A DNA stretch of 36,430 bases from Bacteroidales bacterium (GCA_024398365.1 JAKSJG010000014.1:1-36430); one strand, 5' to 3'; counted from the stretch's first letter, positions 15,098 through 24,681 are shown. The notes: a model not told the origin generated them from the letters alone. Numbers and translations: made by a program.

Positions 15098-16060
15098 ATG
15101 AAAAGAATATTAGTTGTAGGAGCTGGCGGACAGATTGGTACCGAATTGGTGCCTCATCTCCAGAGCATTTATGGCAAGGACAATGTGATCAGTGCCGACC
15201 TCAAAGACGAACAGGTAGAGAAGATGCGCGGATTCGGCGTTGCCGAGAAACTCGACGCTACTGACGCCCAGGGCTTCGCCGAGGCTGTCAAGAAGTATAA
15301 GGTTGACGCAATCTTCAACCTCGTCGCACTTCTCAGTGCAACAGGTGAAAAGATGCCTGAGGTTGCATGGAAGATCAACATGGGTGCTCTCCTCAACTCC
15401 CTCAACATCGCCAAGGAATTCGGTTGCTCAGTATTCACACCGAGCTCAATCGGAGCATTCGGTTCTTCCACACCTCACGACATGACTCCTCAGGACACAA
15501 TCATGCGCCCTAATACTATCTACGGCGTATGCAAGGTGACCGGTGAGCTCCTCAGTGACTACTATTTCACACGTTTCGGCGTTGATGCCAGAAGCGTCCG
15601 CTTCCCTGGCATCATCTCCAACGGCGCCCTTCCTGGCGGCGGTACCACAGACTATGCAGTCGAGGTATTCTACGAGATCATCAAGCAGGGTCATCACTAC
15701 ACCTGCGAGGTGCCTCACGACAGCTATATGGATATGATGTACATGCCGGATGCCCTCAAGGCAGTCACCGACCTTATGGAAGCAGACCCTGCAAAGCTCA
15801 AGCACCGCAACAGCTTCAACATCGCATCCATGAGCTTCACTCCTGACATCCTCTTCGAGGCTATCAAGAAGCGCATCCCTGATGCAACATTCGACTTCAA
15901 CGTGGATCCGGTCAAGGCTGCCATCGCTGACAGCTGGCCTAACATGATGGACGACTCCTGCGCCCGTGAAGAGTGGGGCTGGAAGCCACAGTGGGATATG
16001 GACCGCGTGATCGACGACATGCTCGCTGCTTGCCGCAAGAAGGCCGGCATGACAGAATAA
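15098..16060 (+). CDS. NAD-dependent epimerase-fold L-threonine 3-dehydrogenase-like protein
   Basis: This 320-residue cytoplasmic protein has the extended SDR fold. The NAD-binding GAGGQIG is at residues 8-14, and the SxxxYxxxK catalytic set appears as S118 (PSSIGAFG region) and YGVCK near residue 144. The segments GGGTTDYAVEVFYEI and MMYMPDALKAV match the SDR-type threonine dehydrogenases of Bacteroidetes, which oxidise L-threonine to 2-amino-3-ketobutyrate, rather than UDP-sugar epimerases. No 2-amino-3-ketobutyrate CoA ligase (kbl) is next to it here. It is isolated between a terminator upstream and a strong hairpin downstream, so it is probably a single-gene unit. An alternative reading is a sugar epimerase of unknown substrate. 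Confidence 0.83.
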   Translation: MKRILVVGAGGQIGTELVPHLQSIYGKDNVISADLKDEQVEKMRGFGVAEKLDATDAQGFAEAVKKYKVDAIFNLVALLSATGEKMPEVAWKINMGALLNSLNIAKEFGCSVFTPSSIGAFGSSTPHDMTPQDTIMRPNTIYGVCKVTGELLSDYYFTRFGVDARSVRFPGIISNGALPGGGTTDYAVEVFYEIIKQGHHYTCEVPHDSYMDMMYMPDALKAVTDLMEADPAKLKHRNSFNIASMSFTPDILFEAIKKRIPDATFDFNVDPVKAAIADSWPNMMDDSCAREEWGWKPQWDMDRVIDDMLAACRKKAGMTE

Positions 16061-16080
16061 GTCTATCCGATTACCAATAT

Positions 16081-16115
16081 AAAAACAGCCGCCCGATATC
16101 AGGCGGCTGTTTTTT
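16081..16115. terminator. Bidirectional terminator between convergent genes
   Basis: AAAAACAGCCGCC (16081-16093) is perfectly complementary to GGCGGCTGTTTTT (16102-16114), giving a GC-rich stem flanked by A-runs and T-runs. It can end both the dehydrogenase transcript and the converging alaS/permease-fmt transcript. Confidence 0.92.
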
Positions 16116-16130
16116 GTGCAGGACTGTATG

Positions 16131-18551
16131 CTAGAACCTGTATGATTCGATGTCCCTGCAGCCGAGCAGGAAGTCCTTGACGAGCATCCTCTTCTTGCCG
16201 GCCACCTGCAGGTCAATGATGCGGAGCGAACCTGTACCGCACTTCACTTCGATGAAGGTCTTGCCGTCAGAAGTGATGGTGCCCGGAGCTATGCTGCTGT
16301 CGTCATTGCGTACCGGGTATGACTCGAAGATCTTCACGCTGACAGTAGTGTCGCCGGAGGTCATTTCGCTCCATGCGCAAGGATAAGGGCTGAGGCCGCG
16401 CACGAGATTGTTGATGCTGCCTGCAGATTTTGTCCAGTCGATATGGCCTGTCTCCTTGCTGAGCTTCGGAGCCGGGCGCATGGTCAGGTGTGTGGTATCC
16501 TGGACGACTGGCTTGGTGCGGCGGTTCTCTATGGCCTTGACTGTCTTGACCACAAGGGCGGATCCCATGTTCATCAGTTTGTCGTGGAGCGTGCCCATAT
16601 TGTCGTATTCCTCGATATTGCAACTCTCCTGGAAGAGAATCTTTCCGGTATCGATTTCCTCGTCGATCATGAAGGTCGTCACGCCGGTGATGCGTTCACC
16701 ATTGATGATGGCCCAGTTGATAGGCGCCGCGCCGCGGTACTGAGGCAGGAGGGATGCGTGGAGGTTGAAGGTGCCCAGATAAGGCATGCTCCAGACTTCC
16801 TTAGGCAGCATCCTGAATGCCACTACGACGAAGAGGTTTGCGTTGTAAGAGCGCAGCTGCTCGAGGAATTCAGGTGCCTTGAGCTTTTCAGGCTGCAGCA
16901 CAGGGAGACCCTTGCTGACGGCGAACTTCTTGACTGCGCTTTCGTTGATTTTCATTCCGCGGCCGCTCTGCTTGTCAGGTACGGTGACTACTGCTGCGAC
17001 GTCATATCCGGCATTGAGCAGGGCCTCGAGAGGCGCTACTGCAAAGTCCGGAGTACCCATATATATTATGCGTATGCGGCCATGGTCCTTTCTGAACCAG
17101 TTTCTGATCTTGAAATACATCTTTGAGAAGAATTGTCCGACCTGTTTGAAGAACGCCTTGTACCAGTCGAAGTTGAACAGGGCGGAGTCCTGAGTGGATT
17201 TCCTGGTCAAGAATATGCCTATCGGCAGCAGTACGAGCGTTGAGATGAAGGCGCCCCAGAACGGAGTCATGGAGCCTTCGCGTGCGAGTTTCTTGCCGCT
17301 GATGTCAATGATGTAGTAAACCAGGAAGAAGAATATGGAGATGATCACAGGCGTACCGAATCCGCCCTTGCGGATAATGGCGCCCAGAGGTGCTCCGATG
17401 AAGAAGAAGATGAGGCACGCGAGGCTGAGCGTGAATTTGCGGTAACGCTCGGTGTCGGTCCTGCGGAGGGTGAAGTCGTAGCGCTCCTGCTCGGCCTTGT
17501 ATGAAGTCATCTCGTCCACCAGACGCTGTGCCTTCTCGCTGGCGGCCGAATAGACGTTGGTCTGCTCCTCCAGCGTGTTGATGATCAGCAGGCTGTCCAC
17601 ATTCATTGTGCCTTTCATATGGTTGGCCACCCAGCTTGAATCCAGCTGGTTGAGGTAGGAGAATGAACTTGACTTGAGGAAGCGCTCGGCCTGGGTGGTG
17701 ATGGTGGTGTCCATCTTGCCCCGGAGAGAGTCCACGTCGTGCTGGAGGGCGCTGAGACCCTTGGACATCACCTCGTCGCCGAAGCTGTCTTCGTCGCTTC
17801 TGGCGAATGTGTAGTTGTCCAGATTGACTATGAGCTGCTGCTCGTTGAATCCTATCCTGTTGAGCTTGAGGGTCGTGTCCCTGTAGGTCATCTTCGTGTC
17901 CTCCTGATAGGAGCATCCGTTGTAGAGGTCGAATATCAGGTTGCGCTTGTCAGGGGTGACGGACATTTTTCCGGAATCGGCGAGGGTCATGCCCACGTTG
18001 CCGTTGTTTGCGGTGTGGTCGTAGATGATGAGCTTGTGCATCATCTGAGTCTCGTCGTCGCGCTTTTCCACACGCAGTATATAGCCCTCGATGCCGTCAT
18101 AGAAGGTCTGTGTCGGTATCTTGATCTCCTCCTTGGTGTTGGCGATGTCCTGGCGCAGGGTGTAGATCTTGTTGTAGGCCACCGGGATCAGGTTGTTGGA
18201 TGCGAAGAAGGCTCCGATACTGATCAGTACGGACACTACTCCGAGAGGTACCAGGATACGCTTGAGAGGTACGCCGGCAGCTTTCATGGCGAGGAGCTCG
18301 TTCTTCTCGCCCATGCCGCCGAGGGTCATGATGGAAGCCAGGAGGGTGGCCAGAGGCAATGCCATAGGTATGAGCGTGCAGGCCGCCCAGCCCATGAATT
18401 CCAGGATGACTCCAAAACCCAGACCCTTTCCTACAAGTTCGTCTATGTAAAGCCACAGGAACTGCATCGACAGTGTGAACACGACGATGAGAAAGGTCAT
18501 TATGAATGGCCAGATAAACGAAGTTATGAGGAAACGGTCAAGTTTTTTCAT
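16131..18551 (-). CDS. Fusion of an LptF/LptG-type permease and methionyl-tRNA formyltransferase
   Basis: One uninterrupted 806-codon frame. Residues 1-450 form a YjgP/YjgQ permease: membrane segments near 12-36, 50-78 and 98-122, a long periplasmic part to ~370, and three more segments at ~372-392, 400-418 and 430-448. Residues ~495-806 form a complete Fmt: YMGTPDFAVAPLEALL (497-512), then FNLHASLLPQYRGAAPINW with N596 and H598, D634 in EEIDTGKIL, and the C-terminal OB-like domain. Fmt formylates initiator Met-tRNA using 10-formyl-THF. The linker 450-494 is basic and aromatic. No ATG, GTG or TTG lies next to the Fmt core except M498; M478 is the closest plausible internal start. It follows alaS by 3 bases. 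Either a true membrane-tethered Fmt or an internally started second product is possible. Confidence 0.9.
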   Translation of the reverse strand: MKKLDRFLITSFIWPFIMTFLIVVFTLSMQFLWLYIDELVGKGLGFGVILEFMGWAACTLIPMALPLATLLASIMTLGGMGEKNELLAMKAAGVPLKRILVPLGVVSVLISIGAFFASNNLIPVAYNKIYTLRQDIANTKEEIKIPTQTFYDGIEGYILRVEKRDDETQMMHKLIIYDHTANNGNVGMTLADSGKMSVTPDKRNLIFDLYNGCSYQEDTKMTYRDTTLKLNRIGFNEQQLIVNLDNYTFARSDEDSFGDEVMSKGLSALQHDVDSLRGKMDTTITTQAERFLKSSSFSYLNQLDSSWVANHMKGTMNVDSLLIINTLEEQTNVYSAASEKAQRLVDEMTSYKAEQERYDFTLRRTDTERYRKFTLSLACLIFFFIGAPLGAIIRKGGFGTPVIISIFFFLVYYIIDISGKKLAREGSMTPFWGAFISTLVLLPIGIFLTRKSTQDSALFNFDWYKAFFKQVGQFFSKMYFKIRNWFRKDHGRIRIIYMGTPDFAVAPLEALLNAGYDVAAVVTVPDKQSGRGMKINESAVKKFAVSKGLPVLQPEKLKAPEFLEQLRSYNANLFVVVAFRMLPKEVWSMPYLGTFNLHASLLPQYRGAAPINWAIINGERITGVTTFMIDEEIDTGKILFQESCNIEEYDNMGTLHDKLMNMGSALVVKTVKAIENRRTKPVVQDTTHLTMRPAPKLSKETGHIDWTKSAGSINNLVRGLSPYPCAWSEMTSGDTTVSVKIFESYPVRNDDSSIAPGTITSDGKTFIEVKCGTGSLRIIDLQVAGKKRMLVKDFLLGCRDIESYRF

Positions 18552-18554
18552 CTG

Positions 18555-21170
18555 CTATGCTGTTGCGATTTCAAGGAGTTTCTGAGCAGCGTCGCCGAGA
18601 CCTGCAACATTCTTGCCACCGGCAGTGGCGAGGCCCTTCTGTCCGCCGCCGCCACCCTGGATGAGCTTGGCAGCTTCGCGGATGTCCTTGCCGGCATCCT
18701 TGCCAGCCTCAACGAGGTCCTGGCTGTACATCAGCATGAGCTGAGGCTTGCCGTCAGCTTCATAGGCACCGGTGAGTATGAGGTTCTTCTCCTCCTTCTG
18801 CAGCATTGATGCCGCATCGCGCAGCATGGTGGCGTTTGCGGTCTCCTTGACCGTAATCACTCTCTTGCCGTTGATCTCTTCGGCCAGGCCGGCGAGGCTC
18901 TTCCTGAGGGCGAGGGTCCTTTCCTTGTTGACCTCGTCCATCTGCTTCTTGAGAGCTGCGTTCTCGTCCATCATCTTCTGGATGGCTCCGGCCAGGTCAG
19001 GGGTATTGTTGAAGAATGACCTTGCCTGCTTGATCTCGCTGCCCATGTTGTTGACTACCTCGAGAGCAGCTTCGCCCGTAACGGCCTCGATACGCCTGAT
19101 GCCGGCTGCAATCGCACCTTCGGAAGTGATCTTGAAGAGGCCGATGTTGCCGGTTGCGGAGGTATGGCAACCACCGCAGAGCTCGATGCTGTCGCCGAAC
19201 TTGACCACGCGGACGCGGTCACCGTACTTCTCTCCGAAGAGTGCTATCGCGCCCATGGCCTTGGCCTCGTCCATGGTTGCGCTGCGGTTCTCGATGAGAG
19301 GGTTGTTGAGTCTGATGAGTTCGTTGACCCTGCCTTCCACAGCGGTGATCTGCTCGTCAGAGAGCTTCTCGAAGTGTGAGAAGTCGAAGCGGAAATATTT
19401 GTCGCAGACATATGAACCCTTCTGCTCGACGTGCTTGCCGAGGATCTCGCGCAGAGCCTGGTCGAGGAGGTGGGTGCAGGTGTGGTTGTTTGCGATGTTC
19501 TGCCTCAGGCCGCCGTTGACGGTGAGGGTGAAGGTGCCGGAGCAGTTCTCAGGGAGCTTCTCTGCAATATGTATTGTGAGGTTGTTTTCCTTGATGGTGT
19601 TGAGGATGCGTATCTTCTCACCGTCCTCGCTGACGATGAAGCCGGTGTCACCGACCTCACCACCCATTTCTCCGTAGAACGGGGTGCGGTTGAACACGAG
19701 CTGGAGCATGGTCTTGTTCTTCTGCACTACGGTGCGCTGCTTGAGCAGTTCGGCGTCCTCCACGGTAAGTGTGTCGTAGCCGAGGAATTCCACGCTGTCG
19801 CCTTCGTGGTAGATGGTCCAGTCGCCGAATTCATTGGCGGTGGCGTTGCGGGCGCGCTCCTTCTGCTTGCCGAGTTCGGCGTTGAAGCCGTCGAGGTCCA
19901 CCTTGAAGCCCTTCTCAGTGGCGATGAGCTCGGTCAGGTCGATAGGGAAGCCGAAGGTATCGTAGAGCTTGAATGCGTCGGTGCCGGCGATGACCTTGGT
20001 GGCTGCTGCTTCTGCCATGCAGTCGTCAAGGAGCTTGATACCGCGGTCGAGAGTGCGCATGAAGGCCATTTCCTCCTCGCGGATGACGTTCTCGATGAGC
20101 TTCTGCTGTGCCTTGATCTCAGGGAATGCCTCGCCCATGTCGGAAACGAGCTGCGGCACGAGACGGCAGAGGAACGGCTCGCCGAAGCCGAGGAATGTGT
20201 AGCCGTAACGTACGGCGCGGCGCAGGATGCGGCGGATGACATAGCCGGCCTTCACATTGGAAGGGAGCTGGCCGTCGGCGATGGAGAAGCTGATGGCGCG
20301 GATGTGGTCCGCGATCACGCGCATTGCTATGCCCTCCTGGCTTTCAGCGACGTAAGGCTTGCCGCTGAGTGCGGAGATGGCATTGATCATATTTGTGAAT
20401 ACGTCAGTGTCGTAGTTGCTCTGCTTGCCCTGAAGAGCCATGCAGAGGCGCTCGAAGCCCATGCCGGTATCGACGTGCTGCTTAGGCAGACGCTCGAGTT
20501 CGCCGTTTGCCTTGCGGTTGAACTGCATGAACACGAGGTTCCATATCTCAATGACCAGATGGTGGTCCTTGTTGACCAGCTCGCGTCCCGGGATCTTTGC
20601 GCGCTCTTCGTCGCTGCGGAGGTCGATGTGGATCTCGCTGCAAGGGCCGCAAGGGCCTGTCTCGCCCATCTCCCAGAAATTGTCATGCTTGTTGCCGAGT
20701 ATGATGTGGTCTTCAGGTACGAACTGGAGCCATATGTCGCGGGCCTCGCTGTCCATAGGCACGCCGTCCTGCTCTGAGCCCTCGAATACGGTTGCGTACA
20801 GGCGGTTCTTGTCGAGACCGTAAACCTCTGTCAGGAGTTCCCAGGCCCAGGAGATGGCTTCCTTCTTGAAGTAGTCGCCGAAGCTCCAATTGCCGAGCAT
20901 CTCGAAGAGAGTGTGATGATATGTATCGTGACCGACTTCCTCGAGGTCATTGTGCTTTCCGCTGACTCTGAGGCACTTCTGTGAGTCCGCGACGCGGCTG
21001 TTGACTATAGGGCTGTTACCGAGGAACAGGTCCTTGAATTGGTTCATGCCGGCGTTGGTGAACATCAGTGTAGGGTCATTCTTTACCACAACTGGTGCGG
21101 AAGGGACGATAGTATGTCCCTTTGAAGCGAAGAAGTCCAGAAAGGTCTTTCTTATTTCTTTTGAAGTCAT
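18555..21170 (-). CDS. alaS: Alanyl-tRNA synthetase
   Basis: This 871-residue AlaS is of normal length with all parts. The N-terminal class II catalytic domain has motif 1-2 features ([40 protein letters not shown]) and [10 protein letters not shown]. The editing domain has zinc ligands H563 and H567 (HTCTH) and C665 and H669 (CGGCH). A C-terminal C-Ala domain contains the GGGGG-like [11 protein letters not shown]. The open frame extends to a GTG at 21200, but the ATG at 21170 starts the usual [14 protein letters not shown] and is chosen. It charges tRNA-Ala and clears mischarged Ser and Gly. It is divergent from the M23 peptidase genes and probably cotranscribed with the permease-Fmt fusion 3 bases downstream. 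Confidence 0.97.
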   Translation of the reverse strand: MTSKEIRKTFLDFFASKGHTIVPSAPVVVKNDPTLMFTNAGMNQFKDLFLGNSPIVNSRVADSQKCLRVSGKHNDLEEVGHDTYHHTLFEMLGNWSFGDYFKKEAISWAWELLTEVYGLDKNRLYATVFEGSEQDGVPMDSEARDIWLQFVPEDHIILGNKHDNFWEMGETGPCGPCSEIHIDLRSDEERAKIPGRELVNKDHHLVIEIWNLVFMQFNRKANGELERLPKQHVDTGMGFERLCMALQGKQSNYDTDVFTNMINAISALSGKPYVAESQEGIAMRVIADHIRAISFSIADGQLPSNVKAGYVIRRILRRAVRYGYTFLGFGEPFLCRLVPQLVSDMGEAFPEIKAQQKLIENVIREEEMAFMRTLDRGIKLLDDCMAEAAATKVIAGTDAFKLYDTFGFPIDLTELIATEKGFKVDLDGFNAELGKQKERARNATANEFGDWTIYHEGDSVEFLGYDTLTVEDAELLKQRTVVQKNKTMLQLVFNRTPFYGEMGGEVGDTGFIVSEDGEKIRILNTIKENNLTIHIAEKLPENCSGTFTLTVNGGLRQNIANNHTCTHLLDQALREILGKHVEQKGSYVCDKYFRFDFSHFEKLSDEQITAVEGRVNELIRLNNPLIENRSATMDEAKAMGAIALFGEKYGDRVRVVKFGDSIELCGGCHTSATGNIGLFKITSEGAIAAGIRRIEAVTGEAALEVVNNMGSEIKQARSFFNNTPDLAGAIQKMMDENAALKKQMDEVNKERTLALRKSLAGLAEEINGKRVITVKETANATMLRDAASMLQKEEKNLILTGAYEADGKPQLMLMYSQDLVEAGKDAGKDIREAAKLIQGGGGGQKGLATAGGKNVAGLGDAAQKLLEIATA

Positions 21171-21197
21171 CTTTATATAAATATTGTAATTTGGGCA

Positions 21198-21205
21198 CAA
21201 AATTA
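21198..21205 (-). promoter_or_regulatory. -7 box (TAATTTTG on the minus strand) for alaS
   Basis: Read on the minus strand, the bases give TAATTTTG, a full match to TAnnTTTG, 27 bases before the chosen alaS ATG. The -33 element is not clear. Confidence 0.6.
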
Positions 21206-21225
21206 GTTATTTAATCCAATTTTAG

Positions 21226-21233
21226 TACTTTTG
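21226..21233 (+). promoter_or_regulatory. -7 box (TACTTTTG) for the M23 peptidase operon
   Basis: TACTTTTG matches TAnnTTTG and ends 8 bases before the ATG at 21242. Transcription would therefore start at or within a few bases of the start codon, giving a leaderless or nearly leaderless message. It lies 20 bases from the divergent alaS box. Confidence 0.6.
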
Positions 21234-21241
21234 CAGGATAG

Positions 21242-22159
21242 ATGTCCGAAAAAAAACAGCTAATAGTCAAATGGTCCGTCACTGTCGTGGCGGGCTTTCT
21301 CTGTTTTATCCTGTGGTCATTCATCTATTTCCGCGTATTCGGCTTCATGTCCCCGAAGACAGCCATCATGAAGTGGAACAACCGTGAACTGCGCTCCGGC
21401 ATGCAGATGCTCTCCAGCCGGATGGACCGTGCAGGGGACCAGCTCGACATACTTGAGATGCGCGACAATGACGTTTACCGCCAGGTGCTGGGCATGAAGG
21501 CCATCCCGGCCGATCTGAGACGCCTGACTTTCCCGGATCCGGACCTCCGCTACGCATATCTTGACAGCCTGCCGCACTCAGCCATGATGCGCAGGACCGC
21601 ACTTCGCATGGACGAACTGACTCGCAGGGCCTCGGTACTCTCCCAGTCCCTCGACGCCGTCACGGACATGTCTCAGCGTGCCGGGGAGATGGCCTCCTGC
21701 GTGCCTTGTTTCAATCCCGTGGACATGTTCGGGGACAGGATATCCATCAGCAGCCGCTTCGGTTACCGCATCGATCCCATCACCAATGAGGCGACCTTCC
21801 ATTCGGGCATAGATATTTCAGGCCCTGTCGGGGAGCCTGTCTATGTCACAGGAGACGGCATCGTGGAATCGGCCGAAGTGGATTTCTCCGGCTACGGCAA
21901 CTCCATAGTCGTGGACCACGGCTTCGGATACAAGACCAGGTACGCCCATCTGCGTCTCATGCACGTGTTTGCCGGCAAGAAGGTGCACAGGGGAGACCAG
22001 ATTGCGACCATGGGCAATTCCGGCCGCAGCACGGGTACGCATCTGCATTACGAAGTGTCCTATATGGACAGCAAGGTGAACCCGATGAATTATCTTAACG
22101 AAGACATGACCCGTGAGGAATACCTCTCGATGGTTCATCCGAACGAAGGGGGATTCTGA
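21242..22159 (+). CDS. M23 (LytM-type) metallopeptidase, membrane-anchored, copy 1
   Basis: This 305-residue protein has one N-terminal membrane anchor (about residues 11-33), a helical, probably coiled-coil, middle part (45-150) and a C-terminal M23 domain. All zinc and catalytic residues are present: H187 and D191 in FHSGID, H236 in YAHL, and H269 in HLHYE. Such enzymes cut peptide cross-links in peptidoglycan, in the periplasm, and help growth or division. It is the first gene after a divergent promoter region shared with alaS, an order familiar in Bacteroidetes. One base separates it from a second M23 gene. Confidence 0.92.
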   Translation: MSEKKQLIVKWSVTVVAGFLCFILWSFIYFRVFGFMSPKTAIMKWNNRELRSGMQMLSSRMDRAGDQLDILEMRDNDVYRQVLGMKAIPADLRRLTFPDPDLRYAYLDSLPHSAMMRRTALRMDELTRRASVLSQSLDAVTDMSQRAGEMASCVPCFNPVDMFGDRISISSRFGYRIDPITNEATFHSGIDISGPVGEPVYVTGDGIVESAEVDFSGYGNSIVVDHGFGYKTRYAHLRLMHVFAGKKVHRGDQIATMGNSGRSTGTHLHYEVSYMDSKVNPMNYLNEDMTREEYLSMVHPNEGGF

Positions 22160-22160
22160 T

Positions 22161-23021
22161 ATGAAGATACTCAAGTATTTCCTCCAGAGCATCGCGGCCG
22201 CCATGGTTTTCTATATCCTGAGCGCCCTGGTGTATGATACCCCGCAGCAGCGCGACCTCCGCAGGGAAAACGCCCTGCTTTCCTCCGAGATCGAGAGGAT
22301 GGGTGAGCGCATGGACCTGGTCGAGGACGTGACAGCGGGGCTGCACGCGAGGGACACGCAGCTGTACCACAGCATCTTCGCTTCATATCCGCCGGAAGTT
22401 GAGGCGGCTCCGGATTTCCACCGCAGGAGCACCCGTGAGCTCAACCGCATGGCTGCATCCTCCGTTGCGAGGATGGATAGCATCGCCGCTCTGGTGTCCG
22501 CCGCACTGGACAGCCTGACGCTCAAGGCCGGGAAGGCCGGTGCACTGGCCGGCATACCGTCTGTCCTGCCGGTCCGTAATTTCAGCCTCAATTGCACCGG
22601 GGCCTCCGTCGGCCCGAAATACAGTCCTTTCTTCAAGACCATAAGGGAGCATCAGGGCATAGATCTGATGGCTGCTGAAGGGACCGAGGTCATTGCCACG
22701 GCTTCCGGAGTGGTTGCGGATGTCGGCCGCCAGGCGCGCGACTTCGGCAACATCGTCATACTGAGGCATCCGGGCGGCTACCACACCGTCTATGCGCACC
22801 TTGACGCCATCAAGGTCAGCAAGGGGCAGAGCGTGGCGCGCGGCAAGGTCATAGGCACCGTGGGCACGAGCGGCAGGACCTTCGTGCCGCACCTGCACTA
22901 CGAGGTCGTCAAGGACAGCCTCTGCATGGAGCCGGTACATTATTTCTTCGGGGATCTCAATGAGATTGATTATAATGAAATGTTGACTAGGGCACTGACC
23001 ACCGGTCAGTCAATGGATTGA
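22161..23021 (+). CDS. M23 (LytM-type) metallopeptidase, membrane-anchored, copy 2
   Basis: An ATG at 22161, one base after the previous stop, begins MKILKYFLQS and gives 286 residues. The frame also extends upstream to 22113, but that would overlap copy 1 by 47 bases and spoil the N-terminal anchor. There is one membrane segment (about residues 8-25), a helical stalk with heptad-like spacing (30-120), then an M23 domain with H164 and D168 (HQGIDL), H213 (YAHL) and H246 (HLHYE), so it is predicted active. It shares the layout of copy 1 but is clearly divergent, so this is an old tandem duplication. It may act on a different peptidoglycan bond or site. Confidence 0.92.
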   Translation: MKILKYFLQSIAAAMVFYILSALVYDTPQQRDLRRENALLSSEIERMGERMDLVEDVTAGLHARDTQLYHSIFASYPPEVEAAPDFHRRSTRELNRMAASSVARMDSIAALVSAALDSLTLKAGKAGALAGIPSVLPVRNFSLNCTGASVGPKYSPFFKTIREHQGIDLMAAEGTEVIATASGVVADVGRQARDFGNIVILRHPGGYHTVYAHLDAIKVSKGQSVARGKVIGTVGTSGRTFVPHLHYEVVKDSLCMEPVHYFFGDLNEIDYNEMLTRALTTGQSMD

Positions 23022-23025
23022 TACT

Positions 23026-23373
23026 ATGGAAAATACAACGGAACTGCAGTCTGAGGACAAGCTGTACTACACCATCTCGGAAGTTGCCGCCATGCTCGGC
23101 GAAAATGTGTCGCTGATACGCTTCTGGTCGGATACCTTCCCAAAATATGTCCGTCCCAAGAGGACTCAGAACAAGAAGAACCGTATCTACGACAAGACGG
23201 CCATAGCCAATCTCAGGCTCATCCATCAGCTTGTCAAGGAGCAGGGCATGACCCTCGAGGGCGCCGCCAGGAAGATGGCGGCCAACAAGGAGGGCCTCGA
23301 CCGCCGTTCCGAGGCCATAGAGCGGCTCAAGGGTGTGCGCGCCGAGTTGCAGCACATGTATGATTTGTTGTAA
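23026..23373 (+). CDS. MerR-family transcriptional regulator
   Basis: This small 115-residue protein has a winged helix-turn-helix MerR DNA-binding domain at residues ~10-80: YYTISEVAAMLGENVSLIRFWSDTFP as helix-turn-helix, then RIYDKTAIANLRLIHQLVKEQGMTLEGA. A short C-terminal helix for dimerisation follows. There is no cysteine-based or larger effector domain, so the signal is unknown. It starts 4 bases after the second M23 gene. The alaS-divergent M23-MerR order is conserved in many Bacteroidetes, which points to a general cell-envelope role. It may regulate the closely spaced divergent promoters at 21198-21233, though no operator was identified. Confidence 0.9.
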   Translation: MENTTELQSEDKLYYTISEVAAMLGENVSLIRFWSDTFPKYVRPKRTQNKKNRIYDKTAIANLRLIHQLVKEQGMTLEGAARKMAANKEGLDRRSEAIERLKGVRAELQHMYDLL

Positions 23374-23393
23374 TTGAATTAAAAGATAATGTC

Positions 23394-24632
23394 ATGAAAA
23401 GAATAATCATCGCAGCATTCCTTCTGATTTCCAGTATCAGTGTGCAGGCCGGGGACAAAGTCCGTCCTGTGTCGGACAGCGTCAGAACGAACTTCGTGGA
23501 GATTCCTCTTGCCACAAGGAGGCTGATCGCCTTTGAGCCGTATTATTATGCCGTAAGGCACGGCAGGCGCAATGATGCCCTGGGCGTCGGAAACGCATGG
23601 TATGACAGATTCCGCATCATGCACATCACCGACGTGCACAGATCCGCAGCCCTTCTGTCCGAGGCCATCAGTCTGGCCTCCGGCAGATGTGACGTGATTG
23701 CGAATACGGGAGATGACGGCTGGGCATCTTCCAACAGCACCGGTCAATACACCCTGGGCCTGTTGGACAATGTCGAAGGCATTCTCTCACAAGGCACCGG
23801 CGGCGTCCCGTATGTAGGGGTGAATGGAAACCACGACGTCCCGAATACCACGAAGGCCGAATACTTCAGGAAGATGAGTTCAAAGATATCATCCCTGTCC
23901 GACGTGCATTGGGGCGATCCGGCAAACTTCAGGACATACGGCTACGTCGATGTTTCCAACAAGAGGGAAACCATCAGGATGATCATGCTTGACATGTTCG
24001 ATTATCCTGACGGGGAATATTCCACGAAGAGGAAATTCATGACCTGCACCTTCTCGCAGGCGCAGGTGGACTGGCTGATCGCCACCCTGAAGGACGCTGT
24101 GGCGAAGGGTTATAAAGTGATAACGATGGGCCACTACTCATTCGGTGACAACGACCTGCCGTTCGGCGAGGAAAAGGCGAAACCCGATGCTGATTTCTAC
24201 CAGGACTGGTGGATGATTCCCGACATCATCGATGCAATGCAGCACAAGACGACACTGTCGCATACCTATAAGGACAAGGCAAAGGGCGGGACTCAGGACA
24301 TCACCGTCAATGAGGACTTCTCCGGCCTCGGCGACCTTCATTACATCTGCCATCTGTTCGGCCATATCCATTCGAAGAACTTCTACAGATGCCAGAAGAC
24401 GGACGGCTCGAAGATGTATGACATCCTCATGCTGGGCGAGCATTCCCTTGCGGCCAAGGGCACGGCATTGAACAAAACCTATCATGACGCCGGGACAATC
24501 AATGAGATATCTCTTTCCATCCTTGAGATTGACACTTCCGAGCATTGCATCTACCGCGTATCATACGGAGCGTATATGAACTATGACAATTCTCCGTCAA
24601 GCGTGATCACGAAGATCCCTTACAGGTTCTGA
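23394..24632 (+). CDS. Exported calcineurin-like metallophosphoesterase
   Basis: This 412-residue protein has a cleavable signal peptide ending near VQAG (residue 19-20). The metallophosphoesterase fold follows, with all metal-site motifs: D80 and H82 in TDVH, D107 in NTGDD, G145-N146-H147-D148 in NGNHDVP, H247 in GHYSF, and H324 and H326 in FGHIHS. It should hydrolyse phosphomono- or diesters in the periplasm or outside. The substrate is unknown. It follows the MerR gene by 20 bases and ends before a promoter-bearing gap. It is the second exported phosphoesterase-type enzyme in the window, besides the EEP protein at 10490. Confidence 0.9.
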   Translation: MKRIIIAAFLLISSISVQAGDKVRPVSDSVRTNFVEIPLATRRLIAFEPYYYAVRHGRRNDALGVGNAWYDRFRIMHITDVHRSAALLSEAISLASGRCDVIANTGDDGWASSNSTGQYTLGLLDNVEGILSQGTGGVPYVGVNGNHDVPNTTKAEYFRKMSSKISSLSDVHWGDPANFRTYGYVDVSNKRETIRMIMLDMFDYPDGEYSTKRKFMTCTFSQAQVDWLIATLKDAVAKGYKVITMGHYSFGDNDLPFGEEKAKPDADFYQDWWMIPDIIDAMQHKTTLSHTYKDKAKGGTQDITVNEDFSGLGDLHYICHLFGHIHSKNFYRCQKTDGSKMYDILMLGEHSLAAKGTALNKTYHDAGTINEISLSILEIDTSEHCIYRVSYGAYMNYDNSPSSVITKIPYRF

Positions 24633-24681
24633 TCTGAGATTTATTTTCGGCCTGAATTGCCTTGTATTAGAAAAAATTGCA

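Noticed and set aside
17739-18809. 356-codon plus-strand frame over the permease part of the fusion gene and the end of alaS
   Set aside because: It spans two minus-strand genes with strong protein similarity and shows no domain.
19431-20777. 448-codon open frame on the plus strand inside alaS
   Set aside because: It is antisense to the conserved AlaS catalytic and editing domains, is dominated by Val, Leu, Glu and Ala as expected from the complement of a GC-rich gene, and has no recognisable motif.
22113-22160. Upstream extension of the second M23 gene
   Set aside because: It would overlap the first M23 gene and put a charged, non-signal stretch before the membrane anchor; the ATG at 22161 is better.
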